A stretch of 64,000 nt of DNA from Streptomyces spectabilis. Lineage in GTDB: Bacteria; Actinomycetota; Actinomycetes; Streptomycetales; Streptomycetaceae. Position 1 is the first letter of the stretch, and each line of letters begins with the position of its first letter. Location: assembly GCF_008704795.1 (NCBI RefSeq), contig NZ_CP023690.1:1612001-1676000 (forward strand). Direction: 5' to 3'. Of this stretch, positions 26,380 to 35,456 are shown in pieces. A program made the translations under genes and the position numbers. A model generated the notes under the pieces. It was not told where the DNA came from. It searched no databases and saw nothing but the letters and a program-made list of their open reading frames with translations.

Positions 26380-27062
26380 GCGTCGGCCGCGACCCAGGCC
26401 GCGTACTGCGCGCGCACCCACGCGGCGACCGCCGTCACGCCCTCGGCCGAGCGCAGCGACTGGAAGACGACCGGCAGTTCGGCGCGCTGTGCCTTGGCGT
26501 CCGCCGCCATGCGGGCCAGGTCCGAGCCGACGTACGGGGCCAGGTCCGTCTTGTTCACCACGAGCAGGTCGGCCGTCGTCACGCCGGGGCCGCCCTTGCG
26601 CGGGATGTCGTCACCTCCCGCCACGTCGATGACGAAGATCTGGGCGTCCACCAGGCCGCGCGAGAACGTGGCCGTCAGATTGTCGCCGCCGGACTCGACG
26701 AGGATCAGGTCCAGGGGGCCCACCTCGTCCTCCAGGTCCTCCACCGCCTCCAGGTTCGCGGAGATGTCGTCCCTGATCGCGGTGTGCGGGCAGGCTCCCG
26801 TCTCCACGGCGGTGATTCGCTCCGGCGGCAGCACGGCCTGCTTGAGCAGGAACTCCGCGTCCTCGCGGGTGTAGATGTCGTTCGTGACGACGGCGAGGGA
26901 CAGTTCCTCGCGCAGCGCGTGGCAGAGGGCTGCCACCGTGGCCGTCTTGCCCGTGCCGACCGGGCCGCCCAGGCCTATGCGGAGGGCACGCCGACGGCCG
27001 TCGGGGCGGTGCGCGTCCGCGCTCACGGCCGTGGCCTCGTCGTGGGTGTGGTCCAGGTGCAT
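26376..27062 (-). CDS. ureG: Urease accessory GTPase UreG
   Basis: 228 residues. After a His-containing N-terminus ([10 protein letters not shown]) it has the P-loop [14 protein letters not shown] near 31, the metal-site CPH in [13 protein letters not shown] near 90, and the NKTD guanine motif near 169. It couples GTP hydrolysis to nickel delivery to urease. With no ureE in the operon, the N-terminal histidines may help bind nickel; that is inference. Confidence 0.97.
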   Translation of the reverse strand: MHLDHTHDEATAVSADAHRPDGRRRALRIGLGGPVGTGKTATVAALCHALREELSLAVVTNDIYTREDAEFLLKQAVLPPERITAVETGACPHTAIRDDISANLEAVEDLEDEVGPLDLILVESGGDNLTATFSRGLVDAQIFVIDVAGGDDIPRKGGPGVTTADLLVVNKTDLAPYVGSDLARMAADAKAQRAELPVVFQSLRSAEGVTAVAAWVRAQYAAWVAADA

Positions 27063-27137
27063 GGTTCTCCTTGGTTCTCGTTCGTTCGTGGCGGACGTTC
27101 CGTTGGGTGACCTGGGGCGGGAGCGGGCAGAGGCGGG

Positions 27138-27815
27138 CTACGACGCGAACAGCCGTACCGGCCACGCCGCGTGCGCCTCGCCCCCGATCTCCAGGAGCGG
27201 GGCCGATGCCGCCGGAAGGGCGTCGAGTCCCTCGTCGGGTACGCGTCCCGCCGCGGCGGCCGCGGCCGCCGCCACCCGGTCCACGTCGTCGCCGAGCCGC
27301 GCCAGGGCGGCCGTCGCGTCGAAGGGGTCGAGGCTCAGCAGGCGCACCACCGCCGTGGCGGGGCCGCTGATGGACTCGTAGGCCGCGCAGTACGCCGCGT
27401 CGGCGGGCCCGAGCCCGGCCGCCCGCGCCGCCGCCCCGAGGACCACCGGCTGGTGGGCGCCCTTGGGGAAGGCCCTGGCCAGCGCGTCGAGGTCGGGTGA
27501 CGGCCAGGTGGCGCGGGCCGCCCGAAGCAGCTGGCGACCCAGCTTGCGCGCGGCGGTCCGCAGGGCCAGGGACGGGGTGCGCGCGTCGGCGGCGGCGTCG
27601 AGGGCGGTCGGTTCGGCGACACCGAGTGCGGCGGCCGCCGCCAGGGCGGCGGACACCAGGCCCGTGGTGTGCAGCCGACCGCGGCAGAAGGCCTCCAGGC
27701 TCGGCGCCCCGGTGACCCGCCCGGCCTTGACGGCCGCCTCGGCGCCGCCGGAGTGCGCGTGCCCTCCGGCGGGGAAGCGCCCGTCGGCCAGGATCAGAAG
27801 TGCAGCTCGTGACAT
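27138..27815 (-). CDS. ureF: Urease accessory protein UreF
   Basis: 225 residues from ATG at 27815 (MSRAALLILADGRFPAGGHAH); a TTG at 27827 is an alternative. The start matches the family pattern of an N-terminal helix, then GxFPxGxxxHSxG (FPAGGHAHSGG). It is all-helical with an Ala-rich body. UreF activates the GTPase UreG and gates nickel transfer. It lies 71 bp downstream of ureC and 75 bp upstream of ureG. Confidence 0.93.
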   Translation of the reverse strand: MSRAALLILADGRFPAGGHAHSGGAEAAVKAGRVTGAPSLEAFCRGRLHTTGLVSAALAAAAALGVAEPTALDAAADARTPSLALRTAARKLGRQLLRAARATWPSPDLDALARAFPKGAHQPVVLGAAARAAGLGPADAAYCAAYESISGPATAVVRLLSLDPFDATAALARLGDDVDRVAAAAAAAAGRVPDEGLDALPAASAPLLEIGGEAHAAWPVRLFAS

Positions 27816-27886
27816 GTCGTACGACAACCCGAAGTGAGGAACCCAGAGTGAGGGAGAGGGGACGGTAAGAAGGGGAGAGAGGGCGG

Positions 27887-29608
27887 TCAGAAGAGGAAGT
27901 ACCGCTGTGCCAGGGGAAGTTCCGCCGCCGGTGACGGCTCCACCAGCTCCCCGTCGATCGTGACCGCGAAGCTGTCGGGCGCCACCTCCACCCGGGGCAG
28001 GGCGTCGTTCTCCCGCATGTCCGCCTTCGTACGCCCCCGGGTGGAGCGGATGGCCACGAAGCGCCGTTCGAGGCCGAGGCGCTCGGGCAGGTCGTCGTCG
28101 AGGGCCGACTGGGTCACGAAGTTGAGGGAGTTGAGCGAGGGGGCCCGGCCGCGGCCGCCGAACATCGGTCGCGGGAGGACCGGTTGCGGGGTGGGGATGG
28201 AGGCGTTGGCGTCGCCCATCTGCGCGTACGCGATCTGCCCGCCCTTGAGGACCACCTGCGGTTTGACGCCGAAGAAGGCGGGTTCCCAGAGGACCAGGTC
28301 GGCCAGCTTGCCGCTCTCCACCGAGCCGACCTCGTGCTCGATGCCCTGGGCGATGGCCGCGTTGATCGTGTACTTGGCGACATAGCGCCGGGCCCGGTGG
28401 TTGTCGGCGCGGGTGTCGCCGGGCAGTGCGCCCCTGCGGCGCTTCATCACGTGTGCCGTCTGCCAGGTGCGCAGGATGACCTCGCCGACGCGGCCCATCG
28501 CCTGGGAGTCCGAGGACATGATGGAGATCGCGCCCAGGTCGTGCAGGACGTCCTCGGCCGCGATGGTGGTGGGGCGGATGCGGGACTCGGCGAAGGCCAG
28601 GTCCTCCGGGACCGCCGGGTTGAGGTGGTGACAGACCATCAGCATGTCGAGGTGCTCCTCGACGGTGTTGACGGTGTGCGGGCGGGTCGGGTTGGTCGAG
28701 CTGGGGAGCATGTTCGGCAGCGAGACCGCCGTGATCATGTCGGGGGCGTGGCCGCCGCCCGCGCCCTCGACGTGGAAGGCGTGCATCGTACGCCCGCCGA
28801 CCGCGGCGAAGGTGGCGTCGACGAAGCCCGCCTCGTTCAGGGTGTCGGTGTGGACGGCGAGCTGGGCGCCCGTGTCCTCGCAGACGTTCAGACAGGCGTC
28901 GATGACGGCGGGGGTCGCGCCCCAGTCCTCGTGGATCTTGAAGCTGACGGCGCCCGCGCGCAGCTGCGCGTGCATCGAGGCGGCGCTCGTGGTGTTGCCC
29001 TTGCCGAGGAAGCCGATGTTGACGGGGCTGTTCTCCATCGCGGCGAACATCCGTGCCAGGTGCCAGGCGCCGGGCGTGATGGTCGTGGCCTTGCTGCCCT
29101 CGGCGGGCCCCGTGCCGCCCCCGATGAGCGTGGTGACGCCGGAGGCGAGGGCCTCGTCGACGATGGTCGGCGAGATGAAGTGGATGTGCGTGTCGATGCC
29201 GCCCGCGGTGAGGATCTTGCCGTTGCCCGCGAGGATCTCGGTCTCGGGGCCGATGACGAGCTCGGGGTGCACCCCGTCCATGGTGTCCGGGTTGCCCGCC
29301 TTGCCGATGCCGGTGACGCGGCCGTCGCGGATGCCGACGTCGGCCTTGACGACGCCCCAGTGGTCGATGATGAGCGCGCCGGTGATGACGGTGTCGGGCG
29401 CGCCCTCGGCACGGGTCGTGCGGGACTGGCCCATCGACTCGCGGATGACCTTGCCGCCGCCGAACACGGCCTCGTCGCCGGAGCGTCCGGGGCCGCCCGA
29501 GCGGTCCTCCTCGATCTCGACGAGCAGATCGGTGTCGGCGAGCCGGACGCGGTCGCCGGTGGTGGGGCCGAACAGGTCCGCGTACGCGGCTCGGGACAGC
29601 TCAGGCAC
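27887..29608 (-). CDS. ureC: Urease alpha subunit
   Basis: 573 residues. The nickel site is intact: DTHIHFI near residue 140, the carbamylated Lys in SFKIHEDWG near 222, and VHTDTLNE and [13 protein letters not shown] near 250-280. The mobile-flap residues in MVCHHLNP near 323 and the Asp in [11 protein letters not shown] near 363 follow. It hydrolyses urea to ammonia and carbamate. The start overlaps the ureB stop by 8 bp. Confidence 0.98.
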   Translation of the reverse strand: MPELSRAAYADLFGPTTGDRVRLADTDLLVEIEEDRSGGPGRSGDEAVFGGGKVIRESMGQSRTTRAEGAPDTVITGALIIDHWGVVKADVGIRDGRVTGIGKAGNPDTMDGVHPELVIGPETEILAGNGKILTAGGIDTHIHFISPTIVDEALASGVTTLIGGGTGPAEGSKATTITPGAWHLARMFAAMENSPVNIGFLGKGNTTSAASMHAQLRAGAVSFKIHEDWGATPAVIDACLNVCEDTGAQLAVHTDTLNEAGFVDATFAAVGGRTMHAFHVEGAGGGHAPDMITAVSLPNMLPSSTNPTRPHTVNTVEEHLDMLMVCHHLNPAVPEDLAFAESRIRPTTIAAEDVLHDLGAISIMSSDSQAMGRVGEVILRTWQTAHVMKRRRGALPGDTRADNHRARRYVAKYTINAAIAQGIEHEVGSVESGKLADLVLWEPAFFGVKPQVVLKGGQIAYAQMGDANASIPTPQPVLPRPMFGGRGRAPSLNSLNFVTQSALDDDLPERLGLERRFVAIRSTRGRTKADMRENDALPRVEVAPDSFAVTIDGELVEPSPAAELPLAQRYFLF

Positions 29609-30014
29609 GTGTCGCTCCGTTCGCTTCGCCGTCGGCGCCGGAGGCGTTCGGTGCGTCGAGCGCGCCCCGGGTCTCCCCGCGCAGTCCGGGTACGACGCGG
29701 GCGCCGGCGAGGGGGACGAGCTCCACGTCCACCGGAATGCCGGGTTCGAAGCGCACGGCGGTGCCCGCGGCGATGTTGAGCCGCTTGCCGTGCGCGGCGC
29801 CGCGGTCGAAGTCGAGACCGGGGTTGGCCTCGGCGAAGTGGTAGTGGGAACCGACCTGGACGGGCCGGTCGGCGGCGTTCAGGACGGTGAGGCGGGTCGT
29901 CTCGCGGCCCTCGTTGAAGGGGACGGGCTCCTCGGCGAAGAGGATCTCCCCGGGAATCGGCCCGGGGACCGGTCCGGGTATCGGTCCGGGGCACGCGCCG
30001 GTCGCGGTGTTCAT
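29601..30014 (-). CDS. ureB: Urease beta subunit with Pro/Gly repeat N-terminus
   Basis: 137 residues from ATG at 30014 ([18 protein letters not shown]). The conserved core [20 protein letters not shown], then [19 protein letters not shown] and [16 protein letters not shown], is typical UreB. Residues 8-20 are a short Gly-Pro-x repeat not found in most UreB proteins, and the C-terminus carries about 25 extra residues. It overlaps ureC by 8 bp. Confidence 0.95.
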   Translation of the reverse strand: MNTATGACPGPIPGPVPGPIPGEILFAEEPVPFNEGRETTRLTVLNAADRPVQVGSHYHFAEANPGLDFDRGAAHGKRLNIAAGTAVRFEPGIPVDVELVPLAGARVVPGLRGETRGALDAPNASGADGEANGATRA

Positions 30015-30030
30015 GCTGCGCGAACTCCCG

Positions 30031-30333
30031 TCACACGATCGGGTCATGGACGGTGACGAGCTTGGTGCCGTCCGGGAAGGTCGCCTCGACCTGGACGTCG
30101 TGGATCATCTCGGGGATGCCCTCCATGACGTCGTCCCGCGTGAGCACCCTGCGGCCCGACGACATCAGGTCGGCGACGCTGCGGCCGTCCCGGGCGCCCT
30201 CCAGGATGTGCGAGGTGATGAGGGCGATCGCCTCGGGATGATTGAGCCTGAGGCCGCGCGACCTGCGCTTCTCGGCCACGTCGGCGGCCACATGGATGAG
30301 CAGTCTCTCCTGCTCGTGCGGGGTCAGTTGCAC
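30031..30333 (-). CDS. ureA: Urease gamma subunit
   Basis: 100 residues from GTG at 30333 ([20 protein letters not shown]) with GAGGTGGGAC upstream. It has the typical UreA length and motifs [20 protein letters not shown] and [21 protein letters not shown] longer in-frame reading upstream is ruled out by family length and the ribosome-binding site. It is the first gene of ureABCFGD; a GlnR-like site lies about 160 bp upstream. Confidence 0.97.
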   Translation of the reverse strand: MQLTPHEQERLLIHVAADVAEKRRSRGLRLNHPEAIALITSHILEGARDGRSVADLMSSGRRVLTRDDVMEGIPEMIHDVQVEATFPDGTKLVTVHDPIV

Positions 30334-30489
30334 GTCCCACCTCACAGTCCTCACCCCGGACCGCGCGGGGTCCGGCTGCCGCGGCCACCGCGACGGGCAT
30401 AGATGTAACACGCAGCGACTTACGTGCCGGTGTCCACCTTCGCTTACGGAATCCCCAGGTGGCGTGGCAGAGGAGGCTAGTTGGACGGA

Positions 30490-30505
30490 GTTTCAGCGAG
30501 GTTAA
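30490..30505 (-). promoter_or_regulatory. Putative GlnR-binding site upstream of ureA
   Basis: On the minus strand the sequence reads TTAAC-CTCGCT-GAAAC, matching the actinobacterial GlnR half-box pattern gTnAC-N6-GaAAC at nine of ten positions. It lies about 157 bp before the ureA start. GlnR is known to control urease genes in Streptomyces; this particular site is inferred. Confidence 0.6.
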
Positions 30506-30618
30506 CCAGCCCTTGACCCGATCATGACCGCCAGCGGGGCTGCGGCATACCCGGAGCGGCCCGCGCGGGCCGCTCCGCGGCGCCTGACACATCCGTCCCG
30601 CATGCGCGCGCCCGCCCG

Positions 30619-30900
30619 CTACGTCATCCGCGGCCCGCGGTGCTCGGCCGCGATGCCGAAGCGCTGCCGCTCCCCTGCGGCGGCCGCGGCCGCGCCGCCG
30701 ACCGCCGACACCGAGGTGATCACCGGCTCCTGCGCGGGCTCCTCCGCCTCTTCGAGGCGTCGCAGGTCGCCCGCCGACACCAGGGCCACGAGCGGCTTGC
30801 CGTGGCGCGTGACGACCACGCGCTCACCGCCGTACACCACGCGGTTGATCAGGTCGGCGAGCTCCGCCCGGGCTTGCGTCACCGGAATCTCGTAGGCCAT
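30619..30900 (-). CDS. Phd/YefM-family antitoxin, no adjacent toxin
   Basis: 93 residues starting [20 protein letters not shown], a classic Phd/YefM N-terminus, followed by [20 protein letters not shown]. The C-terminal half (Glu-rich, then an Ala run) is where toxin binding usually occurs. Neither neighbour (ureA, ClpP-like) is a toxin. It may be a solitary antitoxin-derived repressor or act on a distant partner. Confidence 0.88.
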   Translation of the reverse strand: MAYEIPVTQARAELADLINRVVYGGERVVVTRHGKPLVALVSAGDLRRLEEAEEPAQEPVITSVSAVGGAAAAAAGERQRFGIAAEHRGPRMT

Positions 30901-30990
30901 GGCCCCATCATAACGTCACGTACGTCCTGTACATTTTTTACAGAAGGCCGCCGCGGTGGGCGGCGGCCGCGTGCTGCCAGGAGGCGTGCC

Positions 30991-31619
30991 ATGCGCGGAC
31001 CGTCCGCCCGTTCCGTCCTGCCGGAGTTCACCGAGCGCACCAGCTCGGCCCGCGCACCTGGGATCCGTACTCCAAGCTCCTGGAGGAGCGGATCGTCTTC
31101 CTCGGCACACCGATCGACGACGTCTCGGCGAACGACGTGATGGCCCAGGTCCTCTACTTGGAGCACGCGGCTCCGGACCGGGACATCTCGCTCTACATCA
31201 ACTCCCCCGGCGGCGACTTCAGCGCGACGACGGCGATCTACGACACGCTGCTGTACGCCTCCTGCGAGGTGGAGACCGTCTGCCTCGGCCAGGCCGCCTC
31301 CGCCGCCGCGGTGCTGCTCGCCGCGGGGACCCCCGGCAAGCGGGCGATCCTGCCCGGCGCCCGGGTGCTGCTCCGGCAGCCCGCGCTGCCCGAGCCGGTG
31401 CGCGGCCAGCCGACCGACCTGAGGATCCGCGCGGAGGAACTGCGGCGCACCCGTGCGCTCCTGGAGGGGATGCTCGTCCGGCACACCGGGCGTACGCCCG
31501 AGCAGATCTCGGCGGACATCGAGCGGGACACGGTGCTCGACGCCGAGGCCGCCCTCGCCTACGGTCTGGTGGACCGGGTCGTCCCGAGCCGCAAGGCCGC
31601 CCGCCCGGACGCGGGATGA
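30991..31619 (+). pseudogene. ClpP-like protease subunit, frameshifted and missing the catalytic His
   Basis: ATG at 30991 behind CCAGGAGG gives [18 protein letters not shown], then the frame is lost. The rest ([19 protein letters not shown] onward) continues in another frame to 31619. One extra base near 31047-31055 would restore a 209-residue ClpP. Ser is kept in [12 protein letters not shown] and the Asp in ERDTVLD, but the His of the usual HQP motif is Arg ([10 protein letters not shown]). Restored or not, it should not cleave peptides normally. Related ClpP paralogues in Streptomyces can be regulatory, so a non-catalytic ring subunit is an alternative to decay. The restart at ATG 31137 would remove the N-terminal axial loop. 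A 101-residue gene follows 7 bp later. Confidence 0.8.
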
Positions 31620-31626
31620 GGCGCCG

Positions 31627-31932
31627 GTGCTCCCCGAACTGCCACCGCTGCCCGCCCTGACCCGCGCCGAAGGCGAGCTGGTCGACGCCTATCTGGCGGT
31701 CCTCGACCTGCTCGGCCGGATCAACCCGGCCCGCGCCGAGCACACCTACGGCGGGCTGCGCGCCGCGCAGGCGCTGATCACCCGGGCGACCGAGCTGCAC
31801 GACGCGCTGGCGCTCATGCATCAGCGCGGGGAGAGCGAGGTGCACGCGCCGACGCTCGCGCGAGCGATGCGCGTCCTGGACGGCGAGCGGCGCGCCGCGC
31901 GCGTGACGGTGCCGCCGCCGACGGGCCCCTGA
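31627..31932 (+). CDS. Hypothetical helical protein coupled to ClpP-like gene
   Basis: 101 residues from GTG at 31627, only 7 bp after the ClpP-like stop. The sequence is helical and acidic/basic-mixed (ALTRAEGELVDAYLAVLDLL, GGLRAAQALITRATELHDAL) with no cysteines or membrane segment. I do not recognise a family. Its tight spacing argues for co-transcription and possibly a functional link with the ClpP-like protein. Confidence 0.6.
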   Translation: MLPELPPLPALTRAEGELVDAYLAVLDLLGRINPARAEHTYGGLRAAQALITRATELHDALALMHQRGESEVHAPTLARAMRVLDGERRAARVTVPPPTGP

Positions 31933-32439
31933 CACGGGGCCGGCCGCCGCCGTCGGCATGAAGGTCCGTCATGATTCAGTCCGATTCACCCCCCACGACC
32001 GGCTGTCCCGTGCCAGACTTCCAGCCAGCCCCCATTCCGTTTTCGGCCTGGTACTCCAGTGCGCCGGTCGCATCTGACGCCGCGGAACGCGCCCCGGACC
32101 CAGCGCGCCTGCGCCATCCGCCCGTTGCCGGTATACGCGGATGTCAAGCCGAGTCCGGGGTTGCCTCGGAGATGACCAGAGATGATCGCCCCTTTTGCGT
32201 AACCGGCGGTCGTTCCAGTGGGCTCCCGAAGTCGCTCAACTCCCTTACAGCACAGCCGGATTCGGGCGTTCCGCCGCTGATGGGGCAATCATCGCCGAGT
32301 GTGACCTAGAACCCATTCGGGCTCTGTCCACCGGAACGGGTCAGGCGTGAGGAGCCTCACATACCGCCGATCCGGCTCGGTTTTTTCGCCCCTCTCGGGT
32401 GAAGATCCCTTCCGACGACAAGCCCCCGCCACAGGCGGC
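31933..32439. other. Intergenic region and promoter upstream of the riboswitch
   Basis: About 500 bp without a credible gene; a 112-codon plus-strand reading (31971-32309) has poor codon usage. The promoter for the riboswitch leader is expected here, but no clear -35/-10 pair stands out. Confidence 0.4.
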
Positions 32440-32632
32440 GGGGCGATCCGGGCGGACGCCGAGTCCTGCCGCCGCCCGGGTGCCCGGTCGACATCTGTGC
32501 ACCGGCAGGAGTGGAGGACCCAGCAAGGCGGGCCGTCCGGCCAGTCCGGAAGGCCCTTGGGGTGAAGTCGCATCGCGCGGCCGGGCATCTTCGCCTGCCC
32601 GAACCCGACAGGTCATCCTTCACAGGCGGCTG
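32440..32632 (+). ncRNA. ydaO/yuaA-type c-di-AMP riboswitch
   Basis: The leader contains conserved blocks of the c-di-AMP riboswitch: CGCCGAGTCCTGCC near 32457, CTTGGGGTGAAGTCGCA near 32557, CTGCCCGAACCCGACAGGTC near 32591, and TTCACAGGCGGCTGACGAAG near 32620. These match the pattern upstream of rpf and NlpC/P60 genes in Streptomyces, which is established biology. The next gene is an NlpC/P60 hydrolase. Boundaries are approximate and I see no intrinsic terminator; the expression mechanism is unknown. Confidence 0.85.
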
Positions 32633-32646
32633 ACGAAGGGTTGCGC

Positions 32647-33123
32647 ATGACTGCGCTGCATCGTGTTCCGTCGCTGTTGACGAGAGCCAGTACGGCTTCG
32701 GCTCTCACGCTCGCCGCCGTGGGCGGCACCATCGTGGCCCCCGGACTCACGGGAGAAGCACAAGCGGCCACCTCGCACGGGACGAAGGCGCTCAAGGTCG
32801 CGGCGTCCAAGAAGGGCTCCCCGTACAGCTACGGCGCGGTCGGGCCGAACCGGTTCGACTGCTCGGGCCTGACGCTCTACTCGTACAAGCGCGTGGGCAA
32901 GAAGCTGCCGCGCACCGCCCAACAGCAGTACAACAAGACCCGCAAGGTCTCCTCCGCCAGCCGCACCCGCGGAGACCTGGTGTTCTTCCACTCCGGCCGG
33001 AACGTCTACCACGTCGGCATATATGCCGGTAAGGGGAAGATCTGGCACGCCCCGAAGCGGGGCACCGTGGTGCGGCTCGAGAAGATCTGGACCAACCAGG
33101 TCTGGTACGGCCGGGTCCGCTGA
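32647..33123 (+). CDS. Secreted NlpC/P60 peptidoglycan hydrolase
   Basis: 158 residues from ATG at 32647 with GAAGGG upstream; a TTG six bases earlier is an alternative. A signal peptide ends near GEAQAAT. The single NlpC/P60 domain (about 45-158) has catalytic Cys in NRFDCSGLTLYSY near 76, His in NVYHVGIYAG near 122 and a third residue in IWHAPKRG near 135. It cleaves within peptidoglycan stem peptides. Control by c-di-AMP fits wall remodelling during germination or osmotic change. Confidence 0.95.
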   Translation: MTALHRVPSLLTRASTASALTLAAVGGTIVAPGLTGEAQAATSHGTKALKVAASKKGSPYSYGAVGPNRFDCSGLTLYSYKRVGKKLPRTAQQQYNKTRKVSSASRTRGDLVFFHSGRNVYHVGIYAGKGKIWHAPKRGTVVRLEKIWTNQVWYGRVR

Positions 33124-33337
33124 CCCGCCGGCGGGCGGCGGCCTCCTCGGGGTCCGCGCCGTCGCCCGCACCTGGCGCCACCAGCGCCTTTCGCCGCCGT
33201 CCGGTCAGGGCTCGGGCGGCGGCACCAGCCGAGGGACGGTCCGTACGGCAGTCCGGGGCGGCGCCCCGGCGACGTCACCCGCCCGGCCCCGCCGTCAGCG
33301 CGGGAGTGGAGCGGCGCCGCGCGGATACTCGTGGACC

Positions 33338-33856
33338 ATGGCCGATCATCACCCCCACGCCGCGGGCACTTCCAGACCCAGCGCCTCCCGGCACACGCGC
33401 AACGAGACGCCGCTGGAGCGGGCCGACCGCAACTTCTCCGAGCTGCTCCAGGAGCTGCGGGTCACCCAGACCGGTGTCCAGATCCTCTTCGCGTTCCTGC
33501 TCACCCTCGCCTTCACGCCGCGCTTCCCGTCGCTCGACAGCGTGCAGCGCGCCACGTACGTCGTCACGCTGCTCCTCGCGGTGCTCGCCGCCGCGCTGTT
33601 CACGGCGCCCGCCGCGGTGCACCGCACCCTGTTCGCGCGCGGCGCCAAACCCCTGATCGTGCGGGTGTCCTCACGCCTGGCCGCCATCGGCCTCGCGGTG
33701 CTCGTGCTCGCCCTCACCGGATCCGTCCTCCTCGTCGTCGACGTGGCCGTGGGCCGCACCGACGGGGTGCTCGCGGCCATCGGCACGTTCGTGGTGTGCG
33801 GCGGCCTGTGGGGCGTGCTGCCCCGTCTGGTCGGCCGCGCGGGCCAGCGACAGTGA
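33338..33856 (+). CDS. Four-helix membrane protein (DUF6328 type)
   Basis: 172 residues from ATG at 33338. A His/Ser/Arg-rich cytoplasmic N-terminus precedes the conserved ETPLERADRNFSELLQELRV then TQTGVQILFAFLLTLAFTPRF. Four predicted membrane segments follow. The ADRNF-to-LLTL block is characteristic of the DUF6328 family, whose function is unknown. It stands alone between the NlpC/P60 gene and the convergent ATPase gene. Confidence 0.85.
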   Translation: MADHHPHAAGTSRPSASRHTRNETPLERADRNFSELLQELRVTQTGVQILFAFLLTLAFTPRFPSLDSVQRATYVVTLLLAVLAAALFTAPAAVHRTLFARGAKPLIVRVSSRLAAIGLAVLVLALTGSVLLVVDVAVGRTDGVLAAIGTFVVCGGLWGVLPRLVGRAGQRQ

Positions 33857-33892
33857 GCCCGCCCGGCCGAGGGGCGGCCGCGCCCCGGGGAG

Positions 33893-34324
33893 TCAGCTCT
33901 GCACCGGGACCGTCCACGGCAGCGTGATCCACACCGTCTTGCCGCCCTCGGGCGTCGGACAGACCATGAGTCTTCCGCCGCACTCGGCGGTGAGCCAGCG
34001 GACGATGACCATGCCTCTGCCGTTGTCCTGCTGGACGGCCGCGGGCAGCCGCTTGGGGTAGCGGGGGTGGCTGTCGGTGACGCCGATGCGCAGGCTCTCG
34101 TCGCGGTCGAGCCGGACGTCCACGGTGAAGGTGGGCGAGAGCCCGAGCGTGTGCTGCACCGCGTTCGTGGCGAGCTCGGAGACGATGAGCCGCACCGTGT
34201 CGGCCACATCCGTGTCCGCTGGGAGGCCCCACTCGGTGAGGATGTCCCCGACGTACCTGCGGGCGGTGGAGACCGACACAGGGTCGCTCGGCAGGGTGAC
34301 TGATGCTTCCTGGTGGTCTGCCAT
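33893..34324 (-). CDS. Anti-sigma-factor-like ATP-binding protein (HATPase_c)
   Basis: 143 residues from ATG at 34324 (MADHQEASVTLPSDPVSVST). The N-box is VRLIVSELATNAVQHT near 46 and the G-box region is DNGRGMVIVRWLTAECGG near 99; no kinase phosphoacceptor domain is present. This is the RsbW/SpoIIAB-like fold common in Streptomyces. It is divergent from an XRE-DUF5753 regulator and a DUF397 protein. Together they form the WhiJ/AbaA-like triad known to affect differentiation and antibiotic production. No sigma factor is adjacent. Confidence 0.9.
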   Translation of the reverse strand: MADHQEASVTLPSDPVSVSTARRYVGDILTEWGLPADTDVADTVRLIVSELATNAVQHTLGLSPTFTVDVRLDRDESLRIGVTDSHPRYPKRLPAAVQQDNGRGMVIVRWLTAECGGRLMVCPTPEGGKTVWITLPWTVPVQS

Positions 34325-34375
34325 GACGGCGCCGTCCCTTTCCCACCGGGACCGGACTTCCGACGCGTGGCGGAA

Positions 34376-34387
34376 GTACTCGAGTAC
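34376..34387. promoter_or_regulatory. Palindrome between ATPase and XRE genes
   Basis: GTACTCGAGTAC is a perfect 12-bp palindrome 52 bp upstream of the ATPase start and about 200 bp upstream of the XRE start, a candidate operator for the XRE protein. Confidence 0.4.
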
Positions 34388-34586
34388 CGTCCCGGAGCTG
34401 GTGCTTCGCGCCAGATTGCCACTCTCGGGCGGCCCGCGCCCGCCGATCCACCGAGATGTGCATATATCTGTCGCTCGAAGCGGTGAACTCTGCGACGGCA
34501 GACCGTATTTGGGCGCAACACTGGCAGTTCCTCTACCGTCCCCTACCGTTGGCGCGGACCTCCGGAAGGACCAGAAGGAGACAGCC

Positions 34587-35447
34587 ATGCAGTACGGTCC
34601 CGCGGTGCGCCGTCGCAAGCTCGGCGCGGAATTGCGGGCGCTGCGCGCCGAGGCCGGGCTCACGAGCGGCGAGGCGGCCTCCCTCGTGGGCTGGCACCAG
34701 TCGAAGGTGAGCCGGATCGAGACGGGCCGCAGCGGCGTGAAGGCCACCGACGTACGACTCCTCCTGGAAGCGTACGGGGTTCAGGACCCGCATCTGCGGG
34801 AGCTGCTCGTCGCGCTCGCGGGCGGGGACGACGAGCACGGGCGCCACCACTGGTGGCACGCCTACCGAGGGCTCCTGCCGCCCGCGTACCGCGACTTCAT
34901 CAGTCTGGAGTCGCAGGCCTGCCGGGTGCGGACCCTGGAGACCACGGTGGTTCCCGGTCTGCTGCAGACGCCCGAGTACGCCCGCGCGGTGACACGTGCC
35001 GCGCTCGGCGAGCGGCCCGAGGAGCAGGTCGAGGCCCTCGTGCAGGTGCGGCTCGCCCGGCAGGACGTGCTGCGCAGCGAGCCGCCGCTGCGGCTGAGCG
35101 TGATCCTGGACGAGGCGGTGCTCCGGCGGCAGGTGGGCGGGCCCGAGGTGCTTTCCGGACAGTTGCGGCGGTTACTGGACGCGGCCCGGCTGCCTCAAGT
35201 GCGGCTCCAGGTACTTCCGTTCGCCTCGGGCGAGCACATCGGGTTGATCGGCCCTTTCGTTATTCTCTCCTTTCCGAACATTTCTGATCTGGATGTGGTG
35301 GTTCTCGACCACTTGACGAGTAGCCTCTACCTCGAACGGAAAGAAGACCTTAGGGCGTACACCGACGCCTTCAACTCTCTTCGGGGACAGGCGCTTTCCG
35401 TTCAGGATTCAATGGATTTCATCGCCGGGTTAGGTGACGGCGCGTAA
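34587..35447 (+). CDS. XRE-family regulator with DUF5753 domain; two TTA codons
   Basis: 286 residues from ATG at 34587 with GAAGGAG upstream. Residues about 8-62 are a helix-turn-helix (LRAEAGLTSGEAASLVGWHQ, SKVSRIETGRSGV). Residues about 95-275 are the DUF5753 domain (SLESQACRVRTLETTVVPGL, LQTPEYARAV) typical of WhiJ-like proteins. In-frame TTA codons occur at 35172-35174 and 35430-35432, so translation should need the bldA tRNA. The last 60 codons are noticeably AT-richer than the window. DUF397 follows 9 bp after the stop. Confidence 0.95.
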   Translation: MQYGPAVRRRKLGAELRALRAEAGLTSGEAASLVGWHQSKVSRIETGRSGVKATDVRLLLEAYGVQDPHLRELLVALAGGDDEHGRHHWWHAYRGLLPPAYRDFISLESQACRVRTLETTVVPGLLQTPEYARAVTRAALGERPEEQVEALVQVRLARQDVLRSEPPLRLSVILDEAVLRRQVGGPEVLSGQLRRLLDAARLPQVRLQVLPFASGEHIGLIGPFVILSFPNISDLDVVVLDHLTSSLYLERKEDLRAYTDAFNSLRGQALSVQDSMDFIAGLGDGA

Positions 35448-35456
35448 GGAGGCACC

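Noticed and set aside
31971..32309. Plus-strand 112-codon frame upstream of the riboswitch
   Set aside because: Poor codon usage, Pro/Ser/Arg-rich composition and no ribosome-binding site; non-coding leader is more likely.
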